DNA of 64,000 nucleotides from Gymnogyps californianus (taxonomy: Eukaryota > Chordata > Aves > Accipitriformes > Cathartidae): the NCBI RefSeq assembly GCF_018139145.2, contig NC_059486.1, positions 9,114,001 through 9,178,000 of the forward strand. Reading direction: 5' to 3'. Below the pieces are notes generated by a model. That model worked only from the letters and a program-made list of their open reading frames with translations. It did no database searches and was not told where the DNA came from. The stretch's first letter is position 1; every line of letters starts with the position of its first letter. A program made the position numbers and the translations under genes. Below are positions 1 to 13,563 of the stretch, one piece after another.

Positions 1-2884
1 CGGTGTGGCCTTAGCAAATAGGTGTGTGTATCCCTGATCGCCCAGCTGCGGGGAGGAGGGGTGAGTCTTACACTGGTAAAAAATCTTGTTACCGAGAAGC
101 GTGAAGCGTGGACATGCCCAGACACAGCTGATGTACTGGAGTGAGGGCTGACAATACCTGAAGGTTCATTAGCAGTTGCCTTTAACCACAAATGTACTTA
201 CTGTATGGTCTACACGGTGCCAAAGTCAAATTTTGCAGACAATTTCCTAGCAGGACTTGCGGCAGAAAGAGCTGTCTTTTAAATGCTTTGATAGTGAAAA
301 GCAGAGGCCTGGCTAATTGCCATTAATGCTTACCCTAGAAATACCTTGAGTCTCTCTGGCCAGTGCCTCCATGGCACCGGTGGGTACCAGACATCCCCAT
401 TTCTCCTAACATCACCCTCTCGTCAGCAAGACATCAGCACGTGCATTCCTTGGTGGGCTGGGGGGGATTGCCACCAGGCTGGGGGGGTGACACATTGCTG
501 TCCCCCTGCTCCTCGGAACCTGAGTACCCTCGGTGCTACCTCTCCTCGCTCCTGCTGCCAGCACAAGCTGTGAGCTGCCTGTGGCTGTGGGTTTTGCTCA
601 CGAGCCGGGGGAGAGCAGGGAACCGATGAGCCTGTGCCACCGTGAGACCTGAATGTGGCGAAGTGTATTTGTCAATCAGCATGTTTTCTTTATTTTTTCA
701 ATGTACTTTGCTGAAGAACTATTATACATAATTGGTTCTGGATTACTGCACAAACCGCATTCAGATAACACTTGTCACCTTGGGAATAGCTAACAATACA
801 TAACAAACCAGCAGCAGCATGCTTGGGCTGAAGGGCTTTATGTGCGTGTATGTTTTGTCTTCTTTTTGTTTTTAAATGTGTCTTGAAGAATAAAAACACA
901 CACATATTTTAAGCAAGCACTTCCTTGCACAGATCTGTTTTGTTTTAAAACATCAAGTGTGTTCCTTCAGCGGATCAACATTATTGTGCTGCTCTTCTGA
1001 TGCAGTGCCAGTTATGTTTATTTTCTTAGCTGAAATTATTTCCTCAACAGATTTGCTTTTGAAAGGACACTGCTCTGTGCATATCTTGTTCAAACCTAAG
1101 CTCATCTAGCTACCGCTCTGCTCTTCTGATATGTATCTTGCAGATAGGGAACAATACTTTGTTATTGGAAAGCAAATGCTCATATCCAAGCCATCTTAGA
1201 AGTACATCAAAATCTGTATGAAACAGACTTTAAGCAAATGAACTCTAAAATCCTGGGTTTGATTATCTCAGAGAATCCCTGCTGCAACTAATAAGGCAGC
1301 ATCATGCAAAAGACATTCTAAGCTCAATATTACCAAGTATTAATTATTGTTATCTCTTTGCTAGCTGATAGCAGTGGTTGCAGCCCTGCAATTTAGCTTT
1401 CCAGCAGAAAGGTATTGGAACAAAACTAGAAAATAAAGCTCAATATAAACATATCAGACCTGAAACAAAAGCTATCGTCGTGTGCTGTGGTTCGTTCCCC
1501 AAACCACAGCCTAGCATGCCTCTGCTTTAAGAAACTGGCTTTAAAACCATCCATGCCAGAGAGCAAACTTTGCTGCTGCTCCCCTTGTAGAACCTTTTCT
1601 TGGACTGCTGAGGGCAAGGAGAGGCCCGGAGGGAAGGTGAGGGGAAAGCCCAAGGTCTCTTTTCAAGTCTACCATGTGCTCCAAGAAATGCAACTTGGAT
1701 GACTTTGTACAACAGTGACATCTGGTGATACCCATCAATATTTACTGTTTCCATCTGCTTTTTAAGAGGGTGGAGTTAAAGTCTGCAAATTCCTTCTTAC
1801 TTGAGAAGTAAGTTAGAGCAAAGCCCTTGGGCTTGACTCAAGACCTGCCAGGGCTGCTCCTGGCATCCAGCTTGCTGTGTTTGGTTTGGGTATGTCGGTG
1901 CTGCAGTGTGCTGAAGTTTCGTGGGTAAAGGCTGGGTGCAGAGCGATGTCACCGGCAGTGAAGGGTGCTGCGCTGCTGTGTGTGGAGTGGGGTTGGGTGA
2001 CAAGCTGCCCTGTGCTACTCAAGTGAGAAGAGGGGACATGAATCTCCGTGACTCCTGTGGAGGCCCTCTCGCATCTCCTGTTAATGCATCCCGATGGGCA
2101 GGGACTGCAATCCCTGCTGGAAGTGCGTTATTCCCATTGCAGACCTCTAGTCTTGGTCTTGGCCTTACTTTTATCCAAACTGGTTCAGCCTTTCTAATTA
2201 TTAGGGGAAAACTGTTTAAATAAGATGGAAAGTGCTCTCTATTGATGAGAAATATTTTGCCAATCTCTCTGTCAGTGCTCCAAAGTCAAATAGCAAAATG
2301 TTAGTGGAAGGTCTATGGTTAGAGCCACAGTTTATTCCCTGTGGATCCTTCTACCATCAGGGGAATTGGCACGGGCGGGTTGTCTGCTGACCATGGCCTC
2401 CTCGCAATGAAGGAGAGAAGAGGGAGAAGAACCACCACTTCTGGTCTCCCTTCTTCTCCCTTCCTGAATGTCCTGCAGGAAATGATAACGTACCTTTCTT
2501 CTTTCCTTACTAAATATGGTCTGTCCCTGCCTTGCTGCTTAGTTTGCACCCAGGGATGCGATCTGGGGAAAAAGGGTGCATTTCCACTAAAAGGTGGTAG
2601 AAGATGTTTGTTGACCTGTCTGTCATCACCTGGAGGTCTATGTGCCATAGAGTTGTATGTTGCCTGTTTTTCTCTCACCTTCCCAGTATTCGTGCAAATT
2701 AAAACAATTCAGAAAAAGGGGTTTCTATGGGTTAATTCAAATACATGGAGTGTTGGAAAGAAATCAGGTTATTCCCCCCTTCAAGGGATTATAAGTGGCT
2801 TTAGGCCTAAATCCTGGCAGTGCATCTAGACCACCTCCCAGGATCAGTGCTTACGTGAACATTTGATGCCTGCTGTTATGTCTC
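1..2884. other. Non-coding, no recognisable feature
   Basis: Unique-looking sequence without a convincing gene. The longest open frame here (2341-2829, plus, 162 codons) overlaps a 119-codon frame on the other strand, has no recognisable domain, and ends in repeat-like low-information sequence. It fits chance expectation. Apart from the small G-run duplication at 456 I see nothing. Confidence 0.6.
456..496 (+). repeat. Two GGCTGGGGGG units in tandem
   Basis: GGCTGGGGGGGATTGCCACCA is followed directly by GGCTGGGGGGGTGACACATTG. The two G7 runs 21 bp apart are the notable part. Confidence 0.6.
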
Positions 2885-2990
2885 TTGAAAAAAGAGATAG
2901 CTGTGCTCCTGAGGGCAGGGACTGAGTACTCTCCTGTACTACATCAAGCATATAAATGATGTTTAACAAAGAACTAATAAGAAAAATGAT
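2885..2990 (+). mobile_element. LINE/SINE tail relic
   Basis: GCTGTGCTCCTGAGGGCAGG GACTG followed by 'cctgtactacatcaagcatataaatgatg' and a TAATAAGAAA end resembles the 3' tail of the old amniote SINE/LINE group ('gctccttggggcagggactgt ... '). No core is visible upstream. Confidence 0.4.
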
Positions 2991-5900
2991 GGTTTGGGTA
3001 TGCAAAGAGGGGGGACAGAGGGAGAGGCCTGTAGTGAGGCTGAATACAATTTCTTTAGTATTAGATATTATACATGCACAATAAGCAGAGTTTGTGTGAT
3101 TATTCCACACATGTTTCTTTCCAAAGGATAGAATATGAACTAAATCACCCCTCAGAGAGCAATAGTAAGATAATGTTTTCACACCATTAGTCAGATGCTA
3201 AAATACCAACGCACTTTTTCTTTTCCCTGGTAATATAAAACTAGAAACAACAATCAAACAGAAAGGTAACACCTCGTATGCTGCCCAAGGAGTTTTCTTT
3301 CAGTTCTGGAAACTTTGCTATAATTGAAAGCTGCAGCTGCTGTATGTTTGTTTCCAGAAAGTCCTGGTTCTCTTAAGGAAATCTGTACCTCTCTACTACT
3401 TTCTCTGGTTTGTGTGTGCCTGGAGTTTCTGATGTGACGCAGTGTTTTACAACTTCACAAAATACCAGTAAATATTCCAAAGGAAAAACATAGGTTTGGA
3501 TGTATTAAAAAGCAGATAATCCCTATGGCCTCAAGAAGAGGGAGACAAAATATCCCATAGGTAAAAATCATGGCACACATCCATATGGATGGATGAATGC
3601 TTTGAGAATCCTATTGAGAAACTGGAAGCATACACCATGTTCAATATTCTTTAGTTTTAAGAGACAGTTTATTCAAACTCAGCTGCTAGAATTTGGCAAA
3701 ATGATTATGTCTTTGCTGGTCAGACCACATCAAATAAATCTGTGGTGCCAGATAAATCGTTCATTTTGAGAAAATGCATATTCTGCCTCTGCCGCTGGGA
3801 TGGAGAGGGCCGACACGATTTGAGATCATACTGTCCAAGGACTAAAGAATTAATGAAAATCTCAAAGACAATTTTTTTCCCACTGATTTCAAGGAGGCAA
3901 GGATTATAACAACCACGTCACAGGTTTAGGATGTAAAGGACAGCCAAACAGCTCTGATACTTGTTTTCTGTTGAGCTGTGCTGGCCTGCTAGTAAGGTAG
4001 GATGTGGGGAGACAGTATGGAGGGAGTGAATTGACAGTGACTGTTAGGAGCAACAATACTGAAGTCACTGGGGCTGCACAGGTACAAGAAGTTCAGGCCC
4101 TCAGGGTTCCCTTACTGTTTTAATTCTGAAGTAGCAGGAGGACAGGGAGGGCTTTGGAGAAGGTCCTCAGCAGTATTTGGTAGTGGCTGATCCCTCCTTC
4201 TATATGAAACTGCAACTTCTGCCCCTGACTGCAGGGTAATGATGATGAGTTTTAACATACTAAAAGCAATTTCCTTTTTTTTGCAAAGAGAGGCTCACAT
4301 GGCTGGAAAACAAGTATAGTCGTGGCTGGACTCCCCATAGGAATTCCCCATAGAGACTTTTTTCTGCAAGGACCAGAAACCTTCAGGCTTGCTTAGGGGA
4401 AGATGGGGAGAAAATCAGTGCAGCCTCTTTCAACAAACTGCTCATTCATATATGTATGAAGTCTATCCTGCTGCGTGCTCTTGAGCATCCCCTCGACTGT
4501 GGTTTATCTCACTGGCTCCAGTTCAGCTTTTCTGAGCTGGGGTCGAGGTGCTTTGGCAGGACTGCCCCAAAGAGCTCATAGCCTCGTGCGCCTGGGCTCC
4601 TCTGTCATCTGTAGCACCAAGGGACTGTGACTTGTTCTCCCCTCTCTCCACTCATAACCCTTGTACCCGGATTTCCTCAGGGGCCTCCAGAAGCTGCTTC
4701 TGCTCCTGGGAAGCTGGGCCTGTCCCACAGCCTGTGCCTCCCTGTATTTCATCTCCCTAAACCCACTGCTATGCTGGCAACCAAAAGTTCCCTCGTAGTC
4801 CCTCAGGGATCCTTATTGACTTTTATGATCTTTAAAAGACCTCTGCATGGATTTGTAATCATTCTACGTGTACACCAAGAAACACTAACATAACTGGTAA
4901 TTAATTTGTTTTAATTGTTTTTATATAATCCCCGCGAGCGACCTCATGTTTTGTTTTGCATCTGTTATGTTTCTGACTCAAATTTTAATGCCTTAATGGG
5001 AACAGTGCCAACTGCTGTTACACTGAGCTGTGAGCAATCTCCTGGCACACTTCCAGTCCTTTATTGTGGAACTAACTATACAGCACTGTAATTTAACTAG
5101 CAAAATGTGGCAAATCACTATTATTAATAACAATAAATCTATTTCTGCAGGTTGACAGCATTAAAATAACAAATTACTCTGCAAAGAAAGCTGGTAATTT
5201 TGGGTGCTTTCCACTGCGATCATTGCAGAAGTGTAATATCCATTATTAAGAGCCTTTTGGTGTCTCATGAAGGAGCTGTTTGCACATGACAATGCATCAT
5301 GGTACTTACTATGGGGGAGGATACGGAGGCCTTGACCATGGCTATTTCAGTAATTCATCATTTTAATTTAAATGTTAATGGCAGGATGGGGCAGGTTAGG
5401 GAAAATTGTCTGCCTCCCCCGCTTCCCGTCTCCCCTTTTTTAATAATCCTGTCTCATCCAGTTAGTCAAATCTTAACGCCCAAGATCTTAATTTCTCCTC
5501 CTCTCTTCCCTTCTCTCCACTCTCTGTTGCTGTCTTCATTCTTGAATCCACTGTGCCCTGCAGTGTGCAAGTGCCCTGAGGTTTAGCCGGGTGCTTGATT
5601 TGTGCAAGGCTTCAACCATGACAGCAATGCCCACCAGACACTCATATTTTTAAAAGAGTTAGTAGCTGAACTCCTACAGACTGCCACTGGATTGCAGCAG
5701 CCCAGTCATTGCAAAAAGACCAAGCCAAAATCACTGGCTTAAGATTACTTTCAGGCTGAAGTTTCTGGTGGAATTCACATACTGCACCTGGAGGTTTTCC
5801 TGAAGCTCTTGGAGTGATTCCCATCCAACCCCATCCAAACCCCATCAGGGGAAACCTGAACAGTAACCCTAGTTCTGTGTCGCCCTTGTACGAGGCAACC

Positions 5901-7768
5901 CTAATTTTCTACAGCCTGATTGAAGAAATCCGCATCAACCCCTTCGCATCTAAGCAGCTGTACCAAGCAGTGATTGCGAGGGGAATGAAGCGTGCGTGCC
6001 AGCTCCAGGCAGTGAGGGTGGGGAGAGGGAGGTAACTGAGCTTACGATAGGGAGCTGGTGACTGTATGGGAGTTGGGGCTTGACCTTTGTTTCTGTGCTT
6101 TGCGTTGGTGGGGTAGGCACTCTAGTGAGCTTAAATGGGAATTAAAATATTATGGAAAAGAGAATACTGGAATATCTGCCTCATAAGTTGCAGGCGCCAA
6201 AATGTTCTTGTACAGTCTGTTTGTAAAGTTACTGTTTGTCTAAGAATTTATAATATACCCAGGGGTTTTACTCACTTTCTGGTTGTTATTTCAGGGCAGT
6301 CCTTATCCAAACTCACTGCAGGTAACAGAGAGGTTGTTACTGGTCATCGCCTCAGCCCCTTCACTCGTTCATAGAGTTGGGCAAAATGCTTCAAGGTATC
6401 ATTTATGAAGGGGGAATGTGAGACAGGAGTGTCTGTTGCTGCTGTTTCTGCAAGCTGATGAATGTGTTCCCTTGCTCTGTAAGCTCTCCCATTCTGAGTG
6501 GGTAGGTGTTGGTCTGGACAGCGGTTGGAGTGGAACCGTGCTGGAGACCTGCAGAGCATCTTCTGCAGTCTGTCATCTGCTGTCAGCTACTCACCAGCTG
6601 ATGCCAATAAACTCCTCTGCAACTTCAGCATAGGTTACTGTTAGTAACTCACAGCTCTTTAAAGTACAGCCTCAGGAAGAGCAGCATATGCTTAGACGAA
6701 TGTCAAGAAGAAAGGGTGCAAGGTGACAAGGTCAGAAAGAGTAAATATGTGATGTGGAGATAACTGGATGGAGAAGAATAGTAAGGGAACGGAAACAAAA
6801 ATATTTGTGGAGAATTAAATTAAAAAAACACATGCAAAGAGAGCTGGTTGATAAAACTACCAGAAACATCAGGCACTGGGAATCGGGGAAGAGACTATGG
6901 TCCAGAACTTGGTCACCATGTGTTTGCCTCTGCACCAATCTCAACGAGTGCGGAGTCAGACAGGGTGCTGGAAAGTCTGTTGGGTGAGCAGAAGGAGATT
7001 GGCACAGTTTGCTAAATGGTGTTTGAACAGAGCAGTAGTTAGTGTGAAGGAGGAGCTGAGACACCTGCAAATCTACTCATTGGTGCAGCTGAAGAGGTTG
7101 CTGTGGAGTGGTTTGCAGTGGGCTGGCATGTTCCTGCTTAACTCCTTGCATGCAAAAGAAGTGGCTTAGAGCTGCTGCAGCAGGGGATTACTAGTGTTTT
7201 GATCGGTGGTTTTCTTTATTTTCCACTTCCAATTTTGCAGGGGGAATTAGGAAGGGGGGAGGCTGGAAATCACTTTGACTCTTTGTGCTTGTTAAAGACG
7301 GAGGAGATTCATTTCCTCACCCAGCTGACTTGCAGCAGGATGGAGCCTGCCTGCTTCTACGTGGAAACCCACGTCTGTGTCTGGATGGTGGCTTGAAAGG
7401 TCCCCTTGCAGAGCCCGAGCTTGTAGGCTTCTCTTGCGGTTGCTCCAAGTGCTTAGTCAGTTTTCTTAGAGATTGAAGTATCTCCTAGGTAGCTGAGTGG
7501 ACTCTGCAGGGTCTAATCCACGGCTGTCTGCAGCTAAGGTACCAGCCATGCCATACGGAGCTGTTTAGAGAGATGCAGCCCCTTGTGAGCACCAATAGTC
7601 AAATACAGCTTTGAGCTGTTATCCAGCCTAATCTGCCGACCAGACTGTGATAATTCAAGCTTAGCGAGTTTGACACCAGCTGCTGCTCTCCCAGACAAGT
7701 GCCTATAGCTCCGAGGGGCTGCAGTATTGATGGGTTTCTGAAGGGGGTTGTGGGCCCCAATTCTCCTT
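2991..7768. other. Non-coding, mostly unique; AT-rich block 4890-5290
   Basis: No gene recognised. The block at 4890-5290 is AT-rich with many TAAT and ATTA motifs, e.g. GGTAATTAATTTGTTTTAAT, and no repeat signature. This composition is common in vertebrate conserved non-coding elements, but conservation cannot be judged here. 5410-5570 is pyrimidine-rich. Confidence 0.4.
4058..4104. repeat. Short fragment of an ancient interspersed repeat
   Basis: ACTGAAGTCACTGGGGCTGC ACAGGTACAAGAAGTTCAGG fits the centre of the same old sauropsid group ('tgaagtcaatggggctgcacaggtgtaag'). It is only about 47 bp, so the call is tentative. Confidence 0.35.
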
Positions 7769-7790
7769 AAAAAAAAAAAAAATTAAAAAA
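7769..7790. repeat. Poly(A) tract
   Basis: A14 followed by TTAAAAAA. No retroposed sequence could be recognised upstream. Confidence 0.85.
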
Positions 7791-10700
7791 TCCTATTTTA
7801 TTCTCTGCTATTTTTGTTCTTTGCATCCCACCCTTTGCTTTCAGCCAAAGATCCTATGGCACTTGACAAACAAGATGAAGGCACTTGACCCTTCTGAGTG
7901 TTTTCATCCTGTTGATCTGCAAAGCAGCCAAATCCTTGGTCTGGCATGGCGGAGAGTGGTGACGTCCCCAAGCCTTGCTCCACCATTGGAGCATTCGGTT
8001 TGGACTGTGCCCCAGATTTGCTAGTCTTTGAAGAGTCATGACAGTTTTAAGGCATGTGTTTGCAGCAAGAGCCTGGCTTTGGTGATCTACTTGATGTTTT
8101 TTCTGGTTTCCCTTTTTCTTCCTTCTGGCCTGTCCCCGCCATTCAGAGGCAGCACTAGGCATGGGCAGAATAGGCAGTTGTCTTGGCAGGCAGACTGCTG
8201 GGGGCTGTAAAACCTCATTTTTTTATGAAGTCTGGAAAAGCATCAGGCAGAAGCATGTACATGAGTAAGCCTTTACGAGGAGACCTATTTTTCTTCACTT
8301 AGGTCCCCCACTACGCAAACTCCAGTTTCCCACCAAGCACCTCACACTGTTTGTATGAATAATATTCTGCAGATATGTGTATGCTATCTGTGGGGACAGG
8401 TGTAGTTATTGACATCAGATCTCAGTTCCTTTGTTCCTGGCCTCTAAGGATGTGAATACTGAATTTATAAGCCTCACTCTCTGGTACTGCAGAGCTTCAA
8501 CTTCTGGGAAGCAAGTTCATGAAAGCAGTAGGCCATATACTTGGTGAGAGCTCTGCTGTCTGCAGGAGAACATGGTTAATTTAAATCTGAAGATATTTCC
8601 ACCATTTTGTTATTTGAACTTCTGTTTTCTGCAGGAGCAGAGATACAGAAGTAACATGCATTGCTGCAAAACTGCATTGAGCAGAAAGCTGGCAAGTCAG
8701 AAGTGGTGTAATTTATGTCTCCAAAAGACTATTTCACAGTGATTAAACAAAAAAAAAAAAAAAAGAATTAATAGTTTCTCTTATGTTAAAAGGCAGAGGC
8801 CAATGATATTGGAGATGGAAGGCATTGGCTTCTGTGACCAGAACAGTTATCTGCAAATTAGCAACTGATGCTGCTGTTTGTGACAGGATAGCAAGATGTT
8901 AAAATAATGAATCAAAATGCAGACTACCTGGAGCTGATTCCAAGTGCTAAGAGCTCCACTCTTAAAGATCTTATTCCTTACTCAATCTGCAGCAGGAATT
9001 TGAAGCAAGATTGTGCGTCTCTTGGGATCATCATGGCCTTCAGATCTCCACTGTGCAAAACAAAAGTGTCTTTGCCAAGGGGAATATTCGTGAGATCTTT
9101 GCATGGTGCAGGCACTGCGCGCGCTATCCCATCACTAACAGCATGCTGACGGTGGGCTCAGTCTTTTCATGCACATGGCTGGTTTGGATCCTGTTTTGCA
9201 GCAGCCTGGAGGAGCACTAATTGCATGGTTTATAAGGATTAGGAGCTGGCAACCAGAGCTCTACCTCTTCTGTGAGGTTTTTTTTTTCCTTGTTAACTTT
9301 ATTTTTTATCACAAGTGATCAAAACAAAGAAACACTAAGAAAATTGTGCTTTTTAACTTTGAAACTGCTCTGTGAGTGCAGGACATGGTCATAAACAGAC
9401 TGTTAGACTTGAAACTACCTTTTGGAGAGAGAGCACAAATGTGTGGTGGTGAAAGATGAATGACTGATCTACAGCTGTCTGAGAGTAGGTGCCTTGGGAT
9501 GAAGCAGGCTAGTTGAAGTGGAGGGGTGCAACAGCAATGTAAGTGATTAAAGTCTGGTTTCTTTCATCTGTAGACACTTGAATAACTTTCCATTAGTTTA
9601 AATTGGGTTGCAAATGAACATCACCTATGATCTATAATGGGACTTTCCAATCAGTGAGGCCTGAGCTCAAAAAATGAAAAGCAGTTTACATTGATGAGAC
9701 CAGTAGAAAGATCTGAATCCTGAAGAACAACCTGCTCCAGCATTGTTGGAGACGACAGAAAAGTGGAGGTAGATCTTTGGGAGCCAGAAGGAGCCGAGAG
9801 TCAGAGAACTGACGTGGATTGCCCAAGTGCAGGGAAAGGCAGCAACACCACTGAGGTTATTCAAGCCCTGGACTCTCTCACATGATCCTCATTCCAGGTC
9901 TAAATCATATGAGTGAGAGGGTATTGACCAGCCTCCTCATTTGAATGATGCAAGTATTTTGGGTGGATAGAGTGACTGTTTTGTGTGTGTGGCAGAGAGC
10001 AGGGTGGGGGCAGAACATTGGGTGGGTGCATTTACTGCTCCTGTTTTCATTAGGGGACTACTTATGCAGAACCAAAACAGGAAACAAATAACTTCTGTCT
10101 GCAGGTACTGGCAATGTATTGGCTTTATTTAAAAACATCCGAGTACGTAAATAGTGTGGTTTATTTTATTGGTTGCTTAATATCTAGATGATATTCCTTA
10201 TCAGGTTTGACAGGTCAACTTCTTGGCCTAAATTACTTAACAGCATCTCTTTAATGCTGAATTCCCGGCTTTTGTTGGTCTGTCTCATAGGCAGGGTGTT
10301 ATCTAGCGTATGGAATTTGATTTATTTCTGTGCTGGCATGTCCAGAAGAATCCGTGTAAAGAAAACAAACTGCATGTCCCCTTCACAGGAGATCTTGGCT
10401 GCTATTTCTCTACCCACTAAAAGCTTTATCACTCAGCCTTGTTATTACCATACTAAACGGAACACTTCAGAGCTTAGCGGCTTAACAAGATAAAAACATG
10501 CTTTGCGGTTAATGTGGTTACTGTAGGCATGCACATGGGGCCGGCAAGGAGAGCTGCTCACTTCCTGCTGGTGCAGCTGTGGATCAGCGGAAAATAACTT
10601 TGCTTGATAAAGCCTACGAAAGCAGGCAATTCAAGATATATTTAACTTTATCAGGGTAACGTGCTGAAGACTGACCTAACGGAGAGGAAAGTATCCCTTC

Positions 10701-13470
10701 CTCCCCAGCCACCCTGCTGTGTAATTTGTATCCAAACCAGATTTGCTGTCTGCCAGGATCTGTTTCTGTAATTCTTTCTCTAGTCAAGTGCTATTGAGTG
10801 CAAGGGTGTTTTCCAATTCAAAGGGACAGATTGGGATTCCCCTCCTGACACCATGTCTTGAAAATAATCCAGAAGGCTTTTTTTTCCCTGTGAGTAATGA
10901 GTGTCTCGTGTTGTCTGAAATGTGCAAATTTAGGAAAATTCTCTTCTCTGTATCACATGCTTTTTGGAAATTTGTGACATGATGAAGGCAGATGCCTGGA
11001 TTCTCAGCTGCTAGAACTTCACAAGAACTTCATTTCTGTTGTTTCCTCCTCCCAGAGATCCAGGTTTGGCTCCTCAGGATAACACCAAAACACACACTTT
11101 CTCCTGAAATACTTCTGAAGAAGTAAATTTGCAAGTGTAGCTCTGGGATCCTTTTCATGGACCTTCCCAGAATTTCTGAATATATTGTGGTTTTATTGAG
11201 AGCATAACAGCTACAATAATTAGAGAAATCTATAGAAGACACCCAAAGGCAACTTTCTCTCTTAAGCCCAAGAAGCAGGACGCGTTATGGTTTGTCTCTT
11301 CTAATGTTGATTGATTCAATGTTCAAGAGGGATCTGATTGTTACAAGAGCACAGTCAGTCCTTTCTTCTCCTTCCCAAAACTTCCTGGGCCTGGCTCCCT
11401 CATGAGACCTTTTTCAGCCTTCCCTGTCTGTTTTTTATTGTTGCTGTTAATATTTTACTTTTATTGCTTCCTTTCTCATCCCTACATTTTGTTCTCCTCT
11501 TTTTTTTATGCTGAAGGATGAGCTGTCCTCCCACAGTGGAAGCAAATTTACTATCCCAAGGCTCTTTGCTTAGACAAGGCAGCCATTTTTAACCAAAGAT
11601 TTTGTAAGCAAAAAGAATATCCATCTTCCAGGACACTGCTAACGAGGACATTTTTGTGGTTGTCATTGCATACTAACTTCATATCAACTGGAATTGTTGT
11701 GAGCTGAAAGATAGCCCGGGCTGTTCATGGATCGCACAGCATTGCTTCTCTCCTCTTTGCATCCCTTCTCAACCTGTTTACAGGACAAACAAATAATGAG
11801 CATCAGGATGAGTGGGGTGGTGAACATATGTCACATTGTGCAATCACCTCCAATCTGTGCTCTGCACATCAAATCATTTCACGCTGAGATACCAGTACCT
11901 TCTCTTACCAGCTCTTGTGTCTTAATACTGTGTTCCTTCTGCTAAAGCTAGCAGTTAGTTAAATAGTACACAGATGTGTATGTTTAAGCGTATGAATTAG
12001 TATTTGGAGCTATAGTTTAGTTTGCTGTGGAACATATTTTTCATGCACACAGCAAGCAATAAAAAAAGCAATTTCCAGAGCACAGTTCCATCCCAATAAT
12101 TATGGCAATCTTTCACTCACGAAATGCTTAAGCTCACTCCTAAAGGTTCCAGTGAGGAAGGAATAATAACCAATTAACAAATATTATTGACGTTTATAGA
12201 TAAGGCAATATGTGTGCTCTAAGCATCAGGAGCAGGTGTTGCAGGTAGGGGGAAAGGAATATTGACGAGCAACCTCTTGAATCTTCTGCCTCGTGACCTG
12301 TCTAGGAACTTTAACTAAGAATTTATTAGTGTGGCCATTAATTACCTGTTAGCACTTTAGATTATGCTTCCTTATATAAATAGTTTATAAAGTGTATTCA
12401 AGTGTGTCATTATAGCTCCCGTGCAATGTTGTGATCCTCCTCAGCCTCTTTGCACGCGGTGTGTACCTAGTGGGCTTGCTCGAACTCTGTGCGTGATGAC
12501 CGGAGATACAGCCTAATCGCTTGAATGGTTACAGGACAGCATTGTACCATGTGTGAGATCTTTGTAATTATTTTGTGTGTTACAAGTCAAACTGCCTTTC
12601 TGTTCACTCAGAGATGTACAGCTGGTGTGTTTAGAGCTTTGGAAACCTAAAAACACTGTTTGATATATTAGGAAGAAAGACATCTGCCTGCATAATCATG
12701 AGCCAGTTTGAGAGGGAGCGCACGTTCTAATTCTGGTAGGTCCATATAGCACCCACTCCTTCCTAGGGATGTAGGTGAGGAAATGGTGAAGAGCTGGTGT
12801 TCCTCGAACCTGCACATAACCCTTCCCCAGCATTGTCATCATGCTCACTCACAGCTCTGCAGATCCATTCCAGGCCTGATGGCATCACACGTGAGGAGCA
12901 GGGGTAGTTCAGTGAACAACTCTGCTGGAATGAGTGAAATGCTCTGCTCATTGCTGGTGGCTCCAAAACTCACAGTCACAGGTAAGTCCTGCCAAGGACG
13001 TGCTTGCCACATCAATATCTCCAGTTCATACATTACGCAAATTGTTTGTAACAGTGAAATGCTAAAACAGCTGAAAACATTTGAATTTTGTGCAAAATGT
13101 ACACTTTGCGTTACCTATACTGATTGCAATGTATCTTATTTTAATTAAATAAGTATGGAATGTAAATTTTAATAAGTTGTAATACAAAGTAGTTGACTTG
13201 CAATATTTATGTAAGCTTCATATTTCATAAGTATTTGAATTTCATATTAATTGATTTTTTTTTGCTGTTGACTTTAGTTTTGGACACATTTTGATACATA
13301 TCCAGTGAGATTTGTCTCACTGGTCGAACACACAGAGGTGGACTCTGTCCACATTTAGCTGCAGAAAAAATTGTTTTGGCATCCATGGAATCTCTTCTTG
13401 CAGAGAGTGCGACACAGGAGTCAGATGTTACCCTCTGCTCACACTGGGTAACATCTCAGTTAAGCATAGA
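7791..13470. other. Non-coding, mostly unique; enhancer-like block 10130-10670
   Basis: No gene recognised. 10130-10670 contains AT-rich homeodomain-like cores and GATA-type motifs (e.g. CTTATCAGG, GATAAAAAC, CTTTATCAGGG) with no repeat signature, so it is a candidate regulatory block. 11940-12420 is also AT-rich. The 121-codon frame at 12783-13148 overlaps frames on the other strand and has no recognisable domain. Confidence 0.35.
8749..8764. repeat. Poly(A) tract
   Basis: Sixteen uninterrupted A residues, with no recognisable element next to them. Confidence 0.85.
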
Positions 13471-13563
13471 GAAGAGTGGTCTTTGGCAAGGCAATGGCCT
13501 GATATTCCAGGAGTTCAGGTTCAATTATCAAACCTACATTTGAGACCTTAACTATGCCCCTGG
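13471..13563 (+). mobile_element. MIR-like SINE head relic
   Basis: AGTGGTCTTTGGCAAGGCAA, CAGGAGTTCAGGTTCAATTA and GAGACCTTAACTATG follow the order of a MIR head with its tRNA-derived B-box-like segment ('ggttcaaatc'). The copy is short and degraded, and could also be chance. Confidence 0.35.

Noticed and set aside
2341..2829. Longest open frame (162 codons, plus)
   Set aside because: No domain or family pattern. A 119-codon frame lies on the opposite strand over the same bases, and the length is within a rough chance estimate for 64 kb.
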